A stretch of DNA of 64,000 nucleotides from Bradyrhizobium diazoefficiens (GCF_018131185.1 NZ_JAFCJE010000003.1:558001-622000), one strand, 5' to 3'. Positions 9,407 to 18,321 are shown, numbered from the stretch's first letter. A program made the numbers and translations. Notes: generated from the letters alone by a model not told the origin.

Positions 9407-10963
9407 TTACTCCATCACCGCATGTTCCGGCCCGGCCGCCTGTTTGCGCAGTGTGGCCTTGGTCGAGCCGATCAGCAAGGCGAGCGGGATGGTGCAGAGG
9501 ACGAAGAGCATCACCAGCTGGTAGTCGTGCGCGAAGGCGATGATCTGCGCCTGTACGTTGACCATTCTGTCGGCCATGGCGCGGCCGGTGTCGGTGGACA
9601 GGTTGATCATGCCGCTGACGTCGGGCATCTGGAGCGCGTGGTTGAACGGGTTGATGTGCTCCGACAGGATCGCGTAGGTCCGCCGCGTCCCCTGCGTCAA
9701 CTGCGCGATGACGACGGAGATGCCGACCGAGCTCGCGACGTTGCGCATCAGCGTCAGCATCGCGGTGCCGTCGGTACGCAACTCGTTCGAGAGCGTCAGG
9801 AACGCCACGGTCGAAAGCGGCACAAACACGAGACCGAAGCCGAAGCCCTGGATCACGCTGACGGTGACGATCTCAGGCACCTGGGTCAGATCGGTCCAGC
9901 CGGTCATCTGGAACAGCGAGCCCGCGGTCATCGCCAGCCCCGCGATGATCAGCGTGCGCGCCTCGAAATACCGCATCATGCGGCCGACCAGCATCATTGC
10001 GAAGAAAGTGCCGAAGCCGCGGCTTGCCAGCAGGAGGCCGGCGGTGATGATGGGATAGCCAATCACGTTCTGCATGTAGGGCGAGGCCAGCGCCATGGTC
10101 GAAAACAGGACGAGCCCCATCACGATCATGAACATGCAACCAGTGACGAAGTTGCGATCCCGGAACAGGCCGAAGCGGATGAACGGCGTCGAGGTCGTGA
10201 AGGAGTGCGCGAGGAAGAAATAGAAGGCGGCGGCCGAGACGATGAACTCCGCGAGGATCTCGTTGGATTCCAGCCAGCCCAATTGCTCGCCGCGGTCGAG
10301 CGCGAGCTGCAGCGCGCCGATCGCGACCGCCAGCGCAGCGAAGCCGAACCAGTCGAATCTGAGGCTGAGGTTCTTCTCGGTCTCGTCCATGAACACGATC
10401 AGTCCGAGCACCGTGATGGCGCCGAACGGCAGGTTGACGAAGAACACCCAGTGCCAGGAATAGGTCTCGGTCAGCCAGGCGCCGAGCGAGGGTCCCATGA
10501 TCGGGCCCATCATCACGCCCATGCCCCAGATCGACATCGCCTTGGCGCGTTCCTGGAGCGTGTAATAGTCGAGCATCACCGATTGCGACAGCGGCACCAG
10601 GGCGGCGCCGAACACGCCCTGCAGCAGCCGGAACAGCACCATCTGGTTGATATCCTGGGCGAGGCCGCACAGCACCGAGGCCATTGTGAAACCGGCCGCG
10701 CAGATGATGAAGATGCGCTTGCGGCCGAAGCGGTTGGCAATCCAGCCCACCGGTGCCGTCATGATCGCGGCGGCGACGATGTAGGATGTCAGCACCCAGT
10801 TGATCTGGTCCTGCGAGGCCGACAGCGTTCCCTGCATGTAGGGCAGGGCAACGTTGGCGATGGTGGTGTCCAGCGCCTGCATGATGGTCGCGGTCATGGC
10901 GCAGATCGTCACCATGTTCCGGCGCAGGCCGGGAACCATCAAAGCGGGATTGGACTCCGCCAT
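9407..10963 (-). CDS. emrB: DHA2-family multidrug efflux MFS transporter (EmrB/QacA type)
   Basis: A 518-residue inner-membrane drug:H+ antiporter with about 14 transmembrane helices. N-terminal marks are QALDTTIANVALPYMQGTL (motif D1 of DHA2 members) and the loop GWIANRFGRKRIFII (motif A). The start chosen is MAESNPALMVPG, four bases after the stop of the membrane-fusion gene upstream. A longer frame begins inside that gene and is less likely. With the EmrA-type partner it should form a tripartite pump with an outer-membrane channel encoded elsewhere. Substrates are unknown. Confidence 0.93.
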   Translation of the reverse strand: MAESNPALMVPGLRRNMVTICAMTATIMQALDTTIANVALPYMQGTLSASQDQINWVLTSYIVAAAIMTAPVGWIANRFGRKRIFIICAAGFTMASVLCGLAQDINQMVLFRLLQGVFGAALVPLSQSVMLDYYTLQERAKAMSIWGMGVMMGPIMGPSLGAWLTETYSWHWVFFVNLPFGAITVLGLIVFMDETEKNLSLRFDWFGFAALAVAIGALQLALDRGEQLGWLESNEILAEFIVSAAAFYFFLAHSFTTSTPFIRFGLFRDRNFVTGCMFMIVMGLVLFSTMALASPYMQNVIGYPIITAGLLLASRGFGTFFAMMLVGRMMRYFEARTLIIAGLAMTAGSLFQMTGWTDLTQVPEIVTVSVIQGFGFGLVFVPLSTVAFLTLSNELRTDGTAMLTLMRNVASSVGISVVIAQLTQGTRRTYAILSEHINPFNHALQMPDVSGMINLSTDTGRAMADRMVNVQAQIIAFAHDYQLVMLFVLCTIPLALLIGSTKATLRKQAAGPEHAVME

Positions 10964-10967
10964 CGGA

Positions 10968-12143
10968 TCAGTCCTTGTCCTGATCTTTGTCTTGGCCCGC
11001 GGTCGCCGACAGGCCGAACAGGCCGGCGAGGGAGCGTTTGTGGCCGGTGTCGATGGTGGCATAGACGCTCATGCCGGCCTTCAGTTTCCGCACGTGCTTG
11101 TCGGTCTCGTCGAAATAGATGCGGATCGGCACGCGCTGCACGACCTTGACGAAATTGCCGGTGGCGTTCTGCGGCGGCAAGATCGCGAATTGAGCGCCGG
11201 TGCCGGGCGAGAGCGAGCCGATCTTGCCCTTGAAGACGTGGTTCGGGAATGCATCGACCTCGAGCGTGACGGGCTGTCCTTCGGTCACATAGGTGAGATC
11301 GCTCTCCTTCGGGTTGGCGTCGACCCAGGGGTGGGCGACGTCGATGATCGAAAACACCGGCGTGCCGGCAGCGACATAGCGCCCAAGCTGGATCTGCTCG
11401 ACCTGCGTCGCCACGCCATCCATCGGAGCGCGCAGCACGGTGTGGTCGAGGTTGCGCTGGGCATCGTCCAGCTTGGCTTTCGCCTGTGCGTAGGCCGGGA
11501 ATTGCTGCAGCGGCAACGCGACGTCGCCGAGCAATTGCGTCTTGGCGTTCGAGAGCTGCTGCTTGATGTATTGCGCCTGCGCGCCGGCGGTGACCAGTGC
11601 ATTCGAGGCGTTGTCGAGATCGAGCTGCGAGCCGTAATTGTTCTTCACCAGCGCCTGCTTGCGTTCGACGTCGCGCTTTTTCAAATCGATGCCCTGCTGG
11701 GCCAGATCGAGCATGTCGCCATAGATCTTGATGTTGGCGACGAGATTGTCATAGGTCGTGCGGGCCTGCGCGAGCTGCGCCTTGGCTTCGTCCACCGCGT
11801 GACGAAACGGAATGGGGTCGATCTCGAACAGCTCGTCGCCCTGCTTGACCGACTGGCCTTCCTTCACGATGACCTTCTGGATCTTGCCGGAGATGTCGGG
11901 CGTCACCAGCACCTTCTGGGCGCCGACATAGGCGTCGTCGGTGCCGACATAGCGACCGCCTTTGAGATAGAAGGTGAGGCCGCCGATGACGGCGATCACG
12001 GGCAGCACGACCAGGAGCAGGAAGCGGCGGTAGCGGCGCAGGCCCGCCATCATGCGGCGGCGCGGATCGCTGCCCGCCTTCTTGGTGGGCTTGCCGTTGT
12101 CGGTCTTCTGCTCGGGCTGGAACTTGAGGACCTGGTCAGCCAT
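10968..12143 (-). CDS. emrA: HlyD/EmrA-family membrane fusion protein
   Basis: A 391-residue periplasmic adaptor. It has a cytoplasmic tail of about 40 residues, one transmembrane helix (FLLLVVLPVIAVIGGLTFYL), a biotinyl-lipoyl half-motif (VTPDISGKIQKVIVKEGQSV), a long coiled-coil hairpin and the returning lipoyl half (LDHTVLRAPMDGVAT). The start MADQVLKFQPE has AAGGAGCAG upstream. Its ATG overlaps the stop of the MarR gene by 8 bases, so the order is marR-emrA-emrB in one operon. The tail rich in Gln, Asp and Lys at the C-terminus is unusual but short. Confidence 0.93.
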   Translation of the reverse strand: MADQVLKFQPEQKTDNGKPTKKAGSDPRRRMMAGLRRYRRFLLLVVLPVIAVIGGLTFYLKGGRYVGTDDAYVGAQKVLVTPDISGKIQKVIVKEGQSVKQGDELFEIDPIPFRHAVDEAKAQLAQARTTYDNLVANIKIYGDMLDLAQQGIDLKKRDVERKQALVKNNYGSQLDLDNASNALVTAGAQAQYIKQQLSNAKTQLLGDVALPLQQFPAYAQAKAKLDDAQRNLDHTVLRAPMDGVATQVEQIQLGRYVAAGTPVFSIIDVAHPWVDANPKESDLTYVTEGQPVTLEVDAFPNHVFKGKIGSLSPGTGAQFAILPPQNATGNFVKVVQRVPIRIYFDETDKHVRKLKAGMSVYATIDTGHKRSLAGLFGLSATAGQDKDQDKD

Positions 12144-12645
12144 AGCGCTGCTCCTTACGTGCTTGTTCCGCTCCTGAGGTCTGGATTGCGGTGCGCACGT
12201 TTTCCTTGATGGTTTCAAGCTGGGTGAGGAGGCGATGGGCGTCCGCCGGCGTGATGCCCTCGAGCGCGTTGGCCGTCAGCTCGGACTTCAGCCCGCTCAT
12301 CCGGCCGAGCAATTGCCGGCCGGCCTTCTTGAGATACAGGCGCTTGACGCGGCGATCCGAGGCATCGCTGCGGCGTTCGATCCAGTCGTTGTCGCACAGC
12401 TTGTCGATCAGGCGGGTCAGCGTGATGGGCTGCATTTCCAGCAGCTCGGCGAGCTCAGACTGCTTCATGCCCTCGCTGCGCTCGACCTTGGCCAGCACCG
12501 CCCATTGGGCGCGGGTGATCCCGAACCGCGATGCCTCCTTGTCGGCATAGACACGCAAGAGGCGGTAGAGCTCGCCCAACGTAAACAGGAAGTTCTGGTC
12601 GACAGGCCCGCGGCTCATGAGCTTGGTCTCCAAATAAGCAGGCAT
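12136..12645 (-). CDS. MarR-family transcriptional regulator of the efflux operon
   Basis: 169 residues with a winged helix-turn-helix. The recognition region is MKQSELAELLEMQPITLTRLIDKLCDNDWIERR and the wing is SDASDRRVKRLYLKKAGR. MarR proteins are dimers that leave DNA when a ligand binds. As first gene of the marR-emrA-emrB operon it is likely an autorepressor that senses a pump substrate. A start nine codons later (MSRGPVDQNF) is possible. The palindrome at 12633-12668 overlaps or lies just upstream of its start, as expected for an operator. Confidence 0.92.
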   Translation of the reverse strand: MPAYLETKLMSRGPVDQNFLFTLGELYRLLRVYADKEASRFGITRAQWAVLAKVERSEGMKQSELAELLEMQPITLTRLIDKLCDNDWIERRSDASDRRVKRLYLKKAGRQLLGRMSGLKSELTANALEGITPADAHRLLTQLETIKENVRTAIQTSGAEQARKEQRYG

Positions 12646-12668
12646 ATAATAAGCAAGCTTATGATTAT
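12633..12668. promoter_or_regulatory. candidate MarR operator
   Basis: The segment 12649-12662 reads ATAAGCAAGCTTAT, two 6-bp inverted half-sites (ATAAGC, GCTTAT) around AA. A third half-site in direct orientation (AATAAGCA at 12633-12640) repeats the left arm (12648-12655) at a 15-bp offset. It covers the upstream edge of the MarR gene and faces the Zur-type gene. Confidence 0.6.
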
Positions 12669-12774
12669 TCCATCTGGGGACAACGCGACGCTGTCCCGCT
12701 GCAAAGGCATGGCTGGTCGCCGCATGGGCGGTCGCGCTTTGGGTTCCGCCGCCGAAATGCTAGAAGGCGACTGT

Positions 12775-13269
12775 ATGGCCCCTGCTAAATCGGCATTTCC
12801 CGCGCCTGATCACGATCACGGCCGCTGCACCGCGGATGCGCTGGCGCATGCCGAGGAGGTGTGCGAGCAGCGCGCGCAGAAATTCACGCCGATCCGCCGG
12901 CAAGTGCTGGGAGCGCTGCTCTCCAGCCACCGCCCGCTCGGCGCCTATGAGGTGATCGACGAACTCGCCAAGTCGATGGCGCGGCCGGCGCCGATCACGG
13001 TCTATCGTGCGCTCGATTTCCTGATGGCCAACGGCCTCGTGCACCGCATCGAGAGCCGCAACGCCTACCTCGCCTGTGCAGCCCACGACCATGACGCGAC
13101 CTCGGCGGTGGCGTTCCTGATCTGCGAGCGCTGTGGCCTCGTCGGCGAGATCCCGTCGGCGTCCTTTGCCGGTAATCTCAATGCCTCGGCACGCAGCTCA
13201 GGCTTTGCCCCGAAATTGTCCGTGGTGGAGATCACGGGCGTCTGCACCCATTGTCAGAAAGCTGCATAA
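12775..13269 (+). CDS. zur: Fur-family regulator, probably the zinc regulator Zur
   Basis: 164 residues. An N-terminal stretch with a His-rich patch (PDHDHGRCTADALAHAEEVC) precedes the Fur winged helix (RRQVLGALLSSHRPLGAYEVIDEL, then PITVYRALDFLMANGLVHRIES). The metal sites include CAAHDHD and the structural zinc pairs CERCG and CTHC. The segments SHRPLGAYEVID and FLMANGLVHRIES fit Zur better than Fur or PerR. Zur represses zinc uptake when Zn is bound. No zinc transporter lies nearby. An in-frame ATG six codons upstream is the alternative start. Confidence 0.82.
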   Translation: MAPAKSAFPAPDHDHGRCTADALAHAEEVCEQRAQKFTPIRRQVLGALLSSHRPLGAYEVIDELAKSMARPAPITVYRALDFLMANGLVHRIESRNAYLACAAHDHDATSAVAFLICERCGLVGEIPSASFAGNLNASARSSGFAPKLSVVEITGVCTHCQKAA

Positions 13270-13305
13270 AGCAACAACGGCGCAAGGCCGGTTTTTCGGG
13301 AAGAA

Positions 13306-14259
13306 ATGTCCTCACCACAAGCCATACCGTCCGCCGGCCGTCCCCTCAGTGCCGGCGCCATCGCCCTGATGCTCATGCTGTGCCTGACCTGGGGGTTCAA
13401 CCAGATCGCGGTGAAGCTGGTGCTTCCGGACATTCCGCCGATGCTCCAGGCCACGATCCGCTCGGCCGGCGCATTGCCGGTGCTGTTCATCATCGGCACG
13501 TTTCGCGGGGTCAAATTCTTCGAGAACGACGGCACTTGGAAGCCGGGCCTGGTCGCCGGGCTGATGTTCGGCATCGAATTCGTGCTGATCTTCCAGGGGC
13601 TGCGCCTCACCTCGGCCTCGCGCGCGGTGGTGTTCCTCTACACCGCGCCGTTCTTCGTGGCGCTGGGCTCCTATCAGGTGCTCGGCGAGCGGCTCGGCGC
13701 CCCGCAATGGCTGGGCCTCGCCATCAGCTTTGCCGGCGTTGCCCTCGCGATCGGCGTGCCGCAGCCCAATGTGGATTCGCATGTTCTGCTCGGCGACCTC
13801 ATGATCGTCGGCGGCGCCGCGCTGTGGGCCGCGACGACGCTGGTTGCCAAGGGCACGAGGCTGCGGTTCGCCGCGCCCGAGAAGGCGTTGGGCTATCAGG
13901 TTGCCATTTCGATCCCGATCCTGGGGCTGGCGGCCTGGCTGTTCGGCGAGACCATCACGCACACGCCGGCGCCGCTGTCGCTCGGCCTGATGGCCTTCCA
14001 GGCGATCTGGGTGGTTGGAACCACGTTCACGCTTTGGTTCGCGCTGGTGAAGACCTATTCGGCCAGCAAATTGTCGGCTTTTACCTTCATCACCCCTTTG
14101 TTTGGCGTGGTGGGTAGCTATTTCATCATGCACGACACCCTAAGCCTGGCGTTCGGGGCGGCCGCCCTCCTTGTAATTGCTGGGCTTTTTCTCGTTAACC
14201 GTCCGAGCCAAACGGCCGCGGCGCCGGCTGATGCATTGCTGAACGTCACCAAAACCTGA
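13306..14259 (+). CDS. EamA-family (DMT) membrane transporter
   Basis: 317 residues with about ten transmembrane helices arranged as two EamA repeats. The first half contains LCLTWGFNQIAVKLVLPDIP and the second FHITP-like SKLSAFTFITPLFGVVGSY. The family exports metabolites and drugs of many kinds, so the substrate is undefined. The start has GGGAAG five bases upstream. It follows the Zur-type gene by 36 bases and precedes ispG by 12, so the three may be co-transcribed, although no functional link is evident. Confidence 0.9.
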   Translation: MSSPQAIPSAGRPLSAGAIALMLMLCLTWGFNQIAVKLVLPDIPPMLQATIRSAGALPVLFIIGTFRGVKFFENDGTWKPGLVAGLMFGIEFVLIFQGLRLTSASRAVVFLYTAPFFVALGSYQVLGERLGAPQWLGLAISFAGVALAIGVPQPNVDSHVLLGDLMIVGGAALWAATTLVAKGTRLRFAAPEKALGYQVAISIPILGLAAWLFGETITHTPAPLSLGLMAFQAIWVVGTTFTLWFALVKTYSASKLSAFTFITPLFGVVGSYFIMHDTLSLAFGAAALLVIAGLFLVNRPSQTAAAPADALLNVTKT

Positions 14260-14271
14260 TATTTGGACCCC

Positions 14272-15555
14272 ATGAACAAGCCCGAAACCACCATCGATTC
14301 CGACATCGCGGGGCCCGCGCCGCGCCATCACACCACCCAGGTCAAGGTCGGCGACGTCGCCGTCGGCGGCGGTGCGCCGATCGTCGTGCAGTCGATGACC
14401 AACACCGACACCGCCGACATCGACGGTACCATTGCCCAGGTCGCAGCGCTCGCGCGCGCCGGCTCCGAAATGGTCCGCATCACCGTGGACCGCGAGGAAG
14501 CCGCTGCCGCCGTTCCGCACATTCGCGACGGCCTCGCCAAGCGCGGTATCACCACGCCGCTGATCGGCGACTTCCACTATATCGGCCACAAGCTGCTCGC
14601 GGCCTATCCGGCCTGCGCCGAGGCACTCGCCAAGTACCGCATCAATCCCGGCAATGTCGGCTTCAAGGACAAACGCGACACCCAGTTCGCCGACATCATC
14701 GAGATCGCCAACAAGAACAACAAGCCGGTTCGCATCGGCGCCAATTGGGGCTCGCTCGACCAGGAGCTGCTGACCAAGCTGATGGACGAGAATGCCGCGT
14801 CCGCCAATCCGCGCGACGTGCGCGCGGTGACCCGCGAGGCCATGGTGCAATCCGCGCTGCTTTCGGCCGCGCGCGCCGAAGAGCTCGGCATGCCCAAGAA
14901 CCGCATCATCCTCTCCGCAAAGGTCTCGGCGGTGCAGGATCTCATCGCGGTCTATCAGGATCTCGCCAGCCGTTCCGACTATGCGATCCATCTCGGCCTG
15001 ACCGAGGCCGGCATGGGCTCGAAGGGCATCGTGGCCTCGTCCGCTGCGCTCGGCATCCTGCTTCAGCAGGGCATTGGCGACACCATCCGCATCTCGCTGA
15101 CGCCGGAACCCGGCGGCGATCGTACCCGTGAGGTGCAGGTCGGCCAGGAGCTGCTCCAGACCATGGGCTTCCGCACCTTCGTGCCGCTGGTCGCCGCGTG
15201 CCCCGGCTGCGGCCGTACCACCTCGACCACGTTCCAGGAACTGGCCCGCTCGATCCAGGATTTCATCCGCGACGAGATGCCGGCCTGGAAGACGAAATAT
15301 CCCGGCGTCGAAGAGCTCAACGTCGCGGTGATGGGCTGCATCGTCAACGGCCCCGGCGAATCCAAGCACGCCAATATCGGCATCTCGCTGCCCGGCACCG
15401 GTGAAGCGCCGGCTGCGCCTGTCTTCGTCGACGGCAAGAAGTTCCGCACGCTGCGCGGTCCCACGATCTCCGCCGACTTCAAGGCACTTGTGATCGACTA
15501 CATCGATCAGCGCTACGGCCAGGGCGCCAAGGTGCCGGTCACCGCGGCGGAGTAG
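14272..15555 (+). CDS. ispG: 4-hydroxy-3-methylbut-2-en-1-yl diphosphate synthase
   Basis: 427 residues of IspG (GcpE), the penultimate enzyme of the MEP isoprenoid pathway. It reductively converts methylerythritol cyclodiphosphate to HMBPP with a [4Fe-4S] cluster. The TIM-barrel domain opens with [20 protein letters not shown]. Cluster cysteines lie in AACPGCGRT and [11 protein letters not shown], and the nearby glutamate completes the site. The ATG at 14272 is preferred to a TTG three codons earlier. The prenyl diphosphate synthase at 27246 would use the product of this pathway. Confidence 0.97.
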   Translation: MNKPETTIDSDIAGPAPRHHTTQVKVGDVAVGGGAPIVVQSMTNTDTADIDGTIAQVAALARAGSEMVRITVDREEAAAAVPHIRDGLAKRGITTPLIGDFHYIGHKLLAAYPACAEALAKYRINPGNVGFKDKRDTQFADIIEIANKNNKPVRIGANWGSLDQELLTKLMDENAASANPRDVRAVTREAMVQSALLSAARAEELGMPKNRIILSAKVSAVQDLIAVYQDLASRSDYAIHLGLTEAGMGSKGIVASSAALGILLQQGIGDTIRISLTPEPGGDRTREVQVGQELLQTMGFRTFVPLVAACPGCGRTTSTTFQELARSIQDFIRDEMPAWKTKYPGVEELNVAVMGCIVNGPGESKHANIGISLPGTGEAPAAPVFVDGKKFRTLRGPTISADFKALVIDYIDQRYGQGAKVPVTAAE

Positions 15556-15561
15556 GTTCTT

Positions 15562-15589
15562 CAGGTCAGCATGTGATCGTGCTGACCTG
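15562..15589. terminator. hairpin between convergent ispG and PIN-toxin genes
   Basis: A perfect 10-bp stem (CAGGTCAGCA with its complement) and an 8-base loop begin 6 bases after the ispG stop and overlap the toxin stop codon. There is no clear T tract, so termination is plausible but not certain. Confidence 0.5.
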
Positions 15590-15988
15590 ACCTGTCTCGC
15601 CATATCTCAATATCAATCCATCCCGCGTGATCACGCTCGCGCCAAGGTCGCGAGCGGTCGAAATGATGATTCGATCGGCGGGGTCGCGTGGCGGCTCCCC
15701 CGGCAAGAATGACGATGCGATCAGGATATCGGGTGTGAGTTCGGCAAGCCGTATTCCCTCGACGGCAAGCAGCCGCTGAAACCAGCGTTCTGGTGTTGTG
15801 GAAAGGCCCAACCGGTTGCGTGCAACGAGCAAGCCGATTTCCCATGCCGTAATGGCGGACACGAGGATTTCGGTTCCCGCGCGATAGGCGGCCTCGATCG
15901 CATCCTTCGCTGCCGAGGCGATGGGCTTGTCCTCGACGATCCAAATCGCGGCGTGTGTATCGAGGAGAAGAGGCGCCGGCTCACTCAT
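15566..15988 (-). CDS. PIN-domain toxin (VapC-like ribonuclease)
   Basis: 140 residues. The PIN metal-binding acids are in LLLDTHAAIWI, SAITAWEIGLL and DPADRIIISTARDLGASVITRDG. VapC-type toxins cleave specific RNAs and are held inactive by a co-encoded antitoxin. The gene starts inside the end of the upstream antitoxin gene (8-base overlap), the usual arrangement of type II modules. The length fits the family. Target RNA is unknown. Confidence 0.88.
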   Translation of the reverse strand: MSEPAPLLLDTHAAIWIVEDKPIASAAKDAIEAAYRAGTEILVSAITAWEIGLLVARNRLGLSTTPERWFQRLLAVEGIRLAELTPDILIASSFLPGEPPRDPADRIIISTARDLGASVITRDGLILRYGETGQVSTITC

Positions 15989-16370
15989 AGACCTTGCCCC
16001 AATCGGGATCTGCCGGCTCCGTCAAATCCACGCCCGGCGGAATATGTGCCAATCCTTTGAGTGCACCGAACAGTGGATGGCGGCCGAGCTTCCTGGCGCG
16101 CGAGGGCGACGGCTCCGCCGAGTTCGGCTCAACCCGCCGAAACACGACCTTGCGAGCCTTCGTATCCACCTGTTCAGTCCGGAATCCGGCGGCCAGCCAA
16201 ACCTTGGTCATGACGTTGTTCGTGGGATTGTTGCTCCACCAAGCGGGATATTGAGGTGAGTTCGGGGGGAGCTTGTCTCCGATGATCCGCTCGATTTCGG
16301 CAAAGGTCATGGGGACTTCTTTGGTCCGTTGGGACTTTAGGAATTCACCAAGCCGCTCGTATTTTCCCAT
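15981..16370 (-). CDS. antitoxin of the PIN toxin, with an N-terminal MTFxEIE/WW domain
   Basis: 129 residues. The N-terminal half carries YERLGEFL, MTFAEIERIIGDKLP and YPAWWSNN. This is a small domain that recurs in uncharacterised bacterial proteins, and its conserved tryptophans suggest nucleic-acid or protein binding. The C-terminal half (HPLFGALKG, then DLTEPADPDWGKVYE) resembles VapB tails that wrap the toxin. The ATG at 16370 has GGAGG eight bases upstream and is preferred to one 7 codons earlier. The antitoxin role is inferred from gene order, overlap and the operator-like palindrome at 16392-16415. Confidence 0.72.
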   Translation of the reverse strand: MGKYERLGEFLKSQRTKEVPMTFAEIERIIGDKLPPNSPQYPAWWSNNPTNNVMTKVWLAAGFRTEQVDTKARKVVFRRVEPNSAEPSPSRARKLGRHPLFGALKGLAHIPPGVDLTEPADPDWGKVYE

Positions 16371-16391
16371 GACAAAGCCTCCGCTCTTCAA

Positions 16392-16415
16392 ACACTACTA
16401 AAGCTTTAAAAGTGT
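16392..16415. promoter_or_regulatory. candidate autoregulatory operator of the toxin-antitoxin operon
   Basis: A 24-bp dyad, ACACT-2-TAAAGCTTTA-2-AGTGT, with a perfect 10-bp AT-rich core lies 22 bases upstream of the antitoxin start. Type II antitoxins usually repress their own operon by binding such palindromes. Confidence 0.6.
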
Positions 16416-16505
16416 GTCAAGGAGTGTTGCCCGCTCCTGCTCTTTGCGTCCGCGCTCTCAGGGCCTACGATGGCGGCCAAGAAGAACACAGCGGCAGGAT
16501 TCGCC

Positions 16506-17402
16506 ATGAGTTCGTTATCCGGCAAACAGGGCCCGCGCTACCGCCACACGTCGGATGACGGCGCGCCCTACGAGACCATCGCGGTCGAAAAGCTCACCCC
16601 CATCATCGGCGCGGAAATATCGGGCGTTGACATCGGCAGGCTCGTCTCCGACGACGCGCGCTCCAACCAGCAGATGGACGAGATCCACCGCGCGCTCGCC
16701 GAAAACCTCGTCGTCTTCTTCCGCGACCAGCACATCACGCCGCAGCAGCATCTCGCCTTCGGCCGCAAGTTCGGCGAGCTGCATTTTCACCCCGCCGCGC
16801 CGCACGAGGACGAAGACCCCGCGCTGATGAAGATCTACGCCGACAAGAACTCGCCGCGCGCGAACGGCGAGGGCTGGCACTCGGACGTGTCCTGCGATCT
16901 CGAGCCGCCGATGGGCTCGATCCTCTACATCAAGCAGTGCCCGCCGCGCGGCGGCGACACGCTGTTCGCCAACATGTATGCGGCTTACGAAGCCTTATCG
17001 GACCGCATGAAGGCCTATCTCGACGGCCTCACCGCGCTGCACGACGGCGAGCCGATCTACCGTGGGCTCTATGCGAATTATGGCGTCGCCGATCGTCCCT
17101 CCTATCCGCAAGCCGAGCATCCCGTGGTGCGAACCCATCCGGTCACGGCTAAGAAGGCGCTCTACGTCAACCGCGGCTTCACCCGCCACATCAACGGCAT
17201 CCCGCGCGACGAGAGCGATGCGATGCTGGCCTATCTCTACCAGCACGCCGAAAACCCGCTGTTCCAGTGCCGCTTCCGCTGGACCGAGAACGCCATCGCG
17301 TTCTGGGACAACCGCTGCACCCAGCACCGCGCGATGTGGGACTACTGGCCGCATACGCGCTCGGGCACACGCGTGACGGTGAAGGGAGAGCGGCCGGTGT
17401 GA
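16506..17402 (+). CDS. TauD/TfdA-family 2-oxoglutarate-dependent dioxygenase
   Basis: 298 residues. The Fe(II) facial triad is visible as HSD in GEGWHSDVSCD and the distal histidine in CTQHRAMWDY. The 2-oxoglutarate arginine is in TRSGTRVTVKG. Members hydroxylate taurine, alkyl sulfates, 2,4-D and related compounds. The N-terminus IAVEKLTPIIGAEISGVDIG is typical of TauD. The start MSSLSGKQGPRYRH has GGCAGGA six bases upstream; an ATG 12 codons earlier lacks a good site. No sulfonate transporter is adjacent, so the exact substrate is open. Confidence 0.88.
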   Translation: MSSLSGKQGPRYRHTSDDGAPYETIAVEKLTPIIGAEISGVDIGRLVSDDARSNQQMDEIHRALAENLVVFFRDQHITPQQHLAFGRKFGELHFHPAAPHEDEDPALMKIYADKNSPRANGEGWHSDVSCDLEPPMGSILYIKQCPPRGGDTLFANMYAAYEALSDRMKAYLDGLTALHDGEPIYRGLYANYGVADRPSYPQAEHPVVRTHPVTAKKALYVNRGFTRHINGIPRDESDAMLAYLYQHAENPLFQCRFRWTENAIAFWDNRCTQHRAMWDYWPHTRSGTRVTVKGERPV

Positions 17403-17430
17403 GCGGTGGACGTTCGGCTGGCCTGCACTG

Positions 17431-17464
17431 AAAAAGAAAAGGCCCCGGACGATGCCGGGGCCTT
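17431..17464 (-). terminator. intrinsic terminator of the outer-membrane protein gene
   Basis: A perfect 10-bp GC-rich stem (AAGGCCCCGG and complement, 6-base loop) lies 24 bases past the stop of the minus-strand porin-like gene. Read on the minus strand it is followed by TTTTCTTTTT, a classic terminator tract. Confidence 0.85.
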
Positions 17465-17487
17465 CGATCGTCACGGGAAAGCGCCGC

Positions 17488-18321
17488 TCAGTATCTGGCA
17501 ACGATCGGGCCGCCAAACTTGTAGTTCACGCCGACGCGGGCAATCTGGTCTGTGAACTTGTGGTTGACCGTGATGTCCGAGCCGGGAAGACAATTTGCGC
17601 ACCCCGGAATGCTCGTCGCGTACGATCCGAGGTCGACATAGAGATATTCAGCTTTGACCGTCCAATTTCCGGCAACGTGATACTCCATGCCGGCGCCAAC
17701 CGTCCAGCCAGCCCGGGTCACTGAAGAATTCACGATGCCAAGATCGCCGGGATCAATGCACGGCGCGCCGAAAAAGCAAAATGTATCGGTCGTCTTCAGA
17801 TTTCCTACAGCCAAACCGCCAGCGACATAAAAGAGTGCATCACCCGCCGCCCAGCCCAATCTTCCGCGGAGTGTTCCCAGGAATGTTAGCTTGCTCGAAT
17901 TGGTCATTACGTCGAGGGGATTGATGACCAGGAATCCGACCGGAGGGACCTGAACCCGGGTCGCCGTACCGTCGGCCCAGTTGGCATCGGCTTCGACACC
18001 GACAACAAGGTTGCTGGTCTGCCAATTGTAGCCAGCCTGCACACCTCCAATCACCCCCTCAGGGTGCAAATTGGTCCGGGTGAACGCGTTCAAATCTGCG
18101 GCCCCGGCAGCTCCCCAACCGACGGGATTCGCAGCGGGAGTGATCCGATCGTCTCCCCAGTGACCGCCGACGTTGCCTCCCACGTAGAAGCCGGTCCAAT
18201 TCCAAGCGGCAATGACCGGTGCCGGAGCCTTGGCGTAAGGACGGGCGCCCAGGTCGGCTGCCGCAGCGGCGCCGGTGAACAGGGCGGAGGTAACTGCAAC
18301 GGCCAGCGCAAGTTTTTTCAC
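17488..18321 (-). CDS. outer-membrane beta-barrel protein (Omp25/Omp31-like)
   Basis: 277 residues. A Sec signal peptide (MKKLALAVAVTSALFTGAAA, cleaved before ADLG) precedes WNWTGFYVGGNVGGHWG, the hallmark opening of the small eight-stranded barrel proteins abundant in rhizobia and Brucella. The end IARVGVNYKFGGPIVARY has the terminal beta-signal, although it ends in Tyr rather than Phe. An extracellular loop holds paired cysteines (FCFFGAPCIDPG and IPGCANCLPG). The start is GTG with GGGAA upstream. It forms a single-gene unit ended by the hairpin at 17431-17464. Confidence 0.9.
   Translation of the reverse strand: MKKLALAVAVTSALFTGAAAAADLGARPYAKAPAPVIAAWNWTGFYVGGNVGGHWGDDRITPAANPVGWGAAGAADLNAFTRTNLHPEGVIGGVQAGYNWQTSNLVVGVEADANWADGTATRVQVPPVGFLVINPLDVMTNSSKLTFLGTLRGRLGWAAGDALFYVAGGLAVGNLKTTDTFCFFGAPCIDPGDLGIVNSSVTRAGWTVGAGMEYHVAGNWTVKAEYLYVDLGSYATSIPGCANCLPGSDITVNHKFTDQIARVGVNYKFGGPIVARY

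Noticed and set aside
12235..12774. A 344-residue version of the Fur-family protein
   Set aside because: The first 180 codons lie antisense to the MarR gene; the protein aligns with Fur-family length only from 12775.
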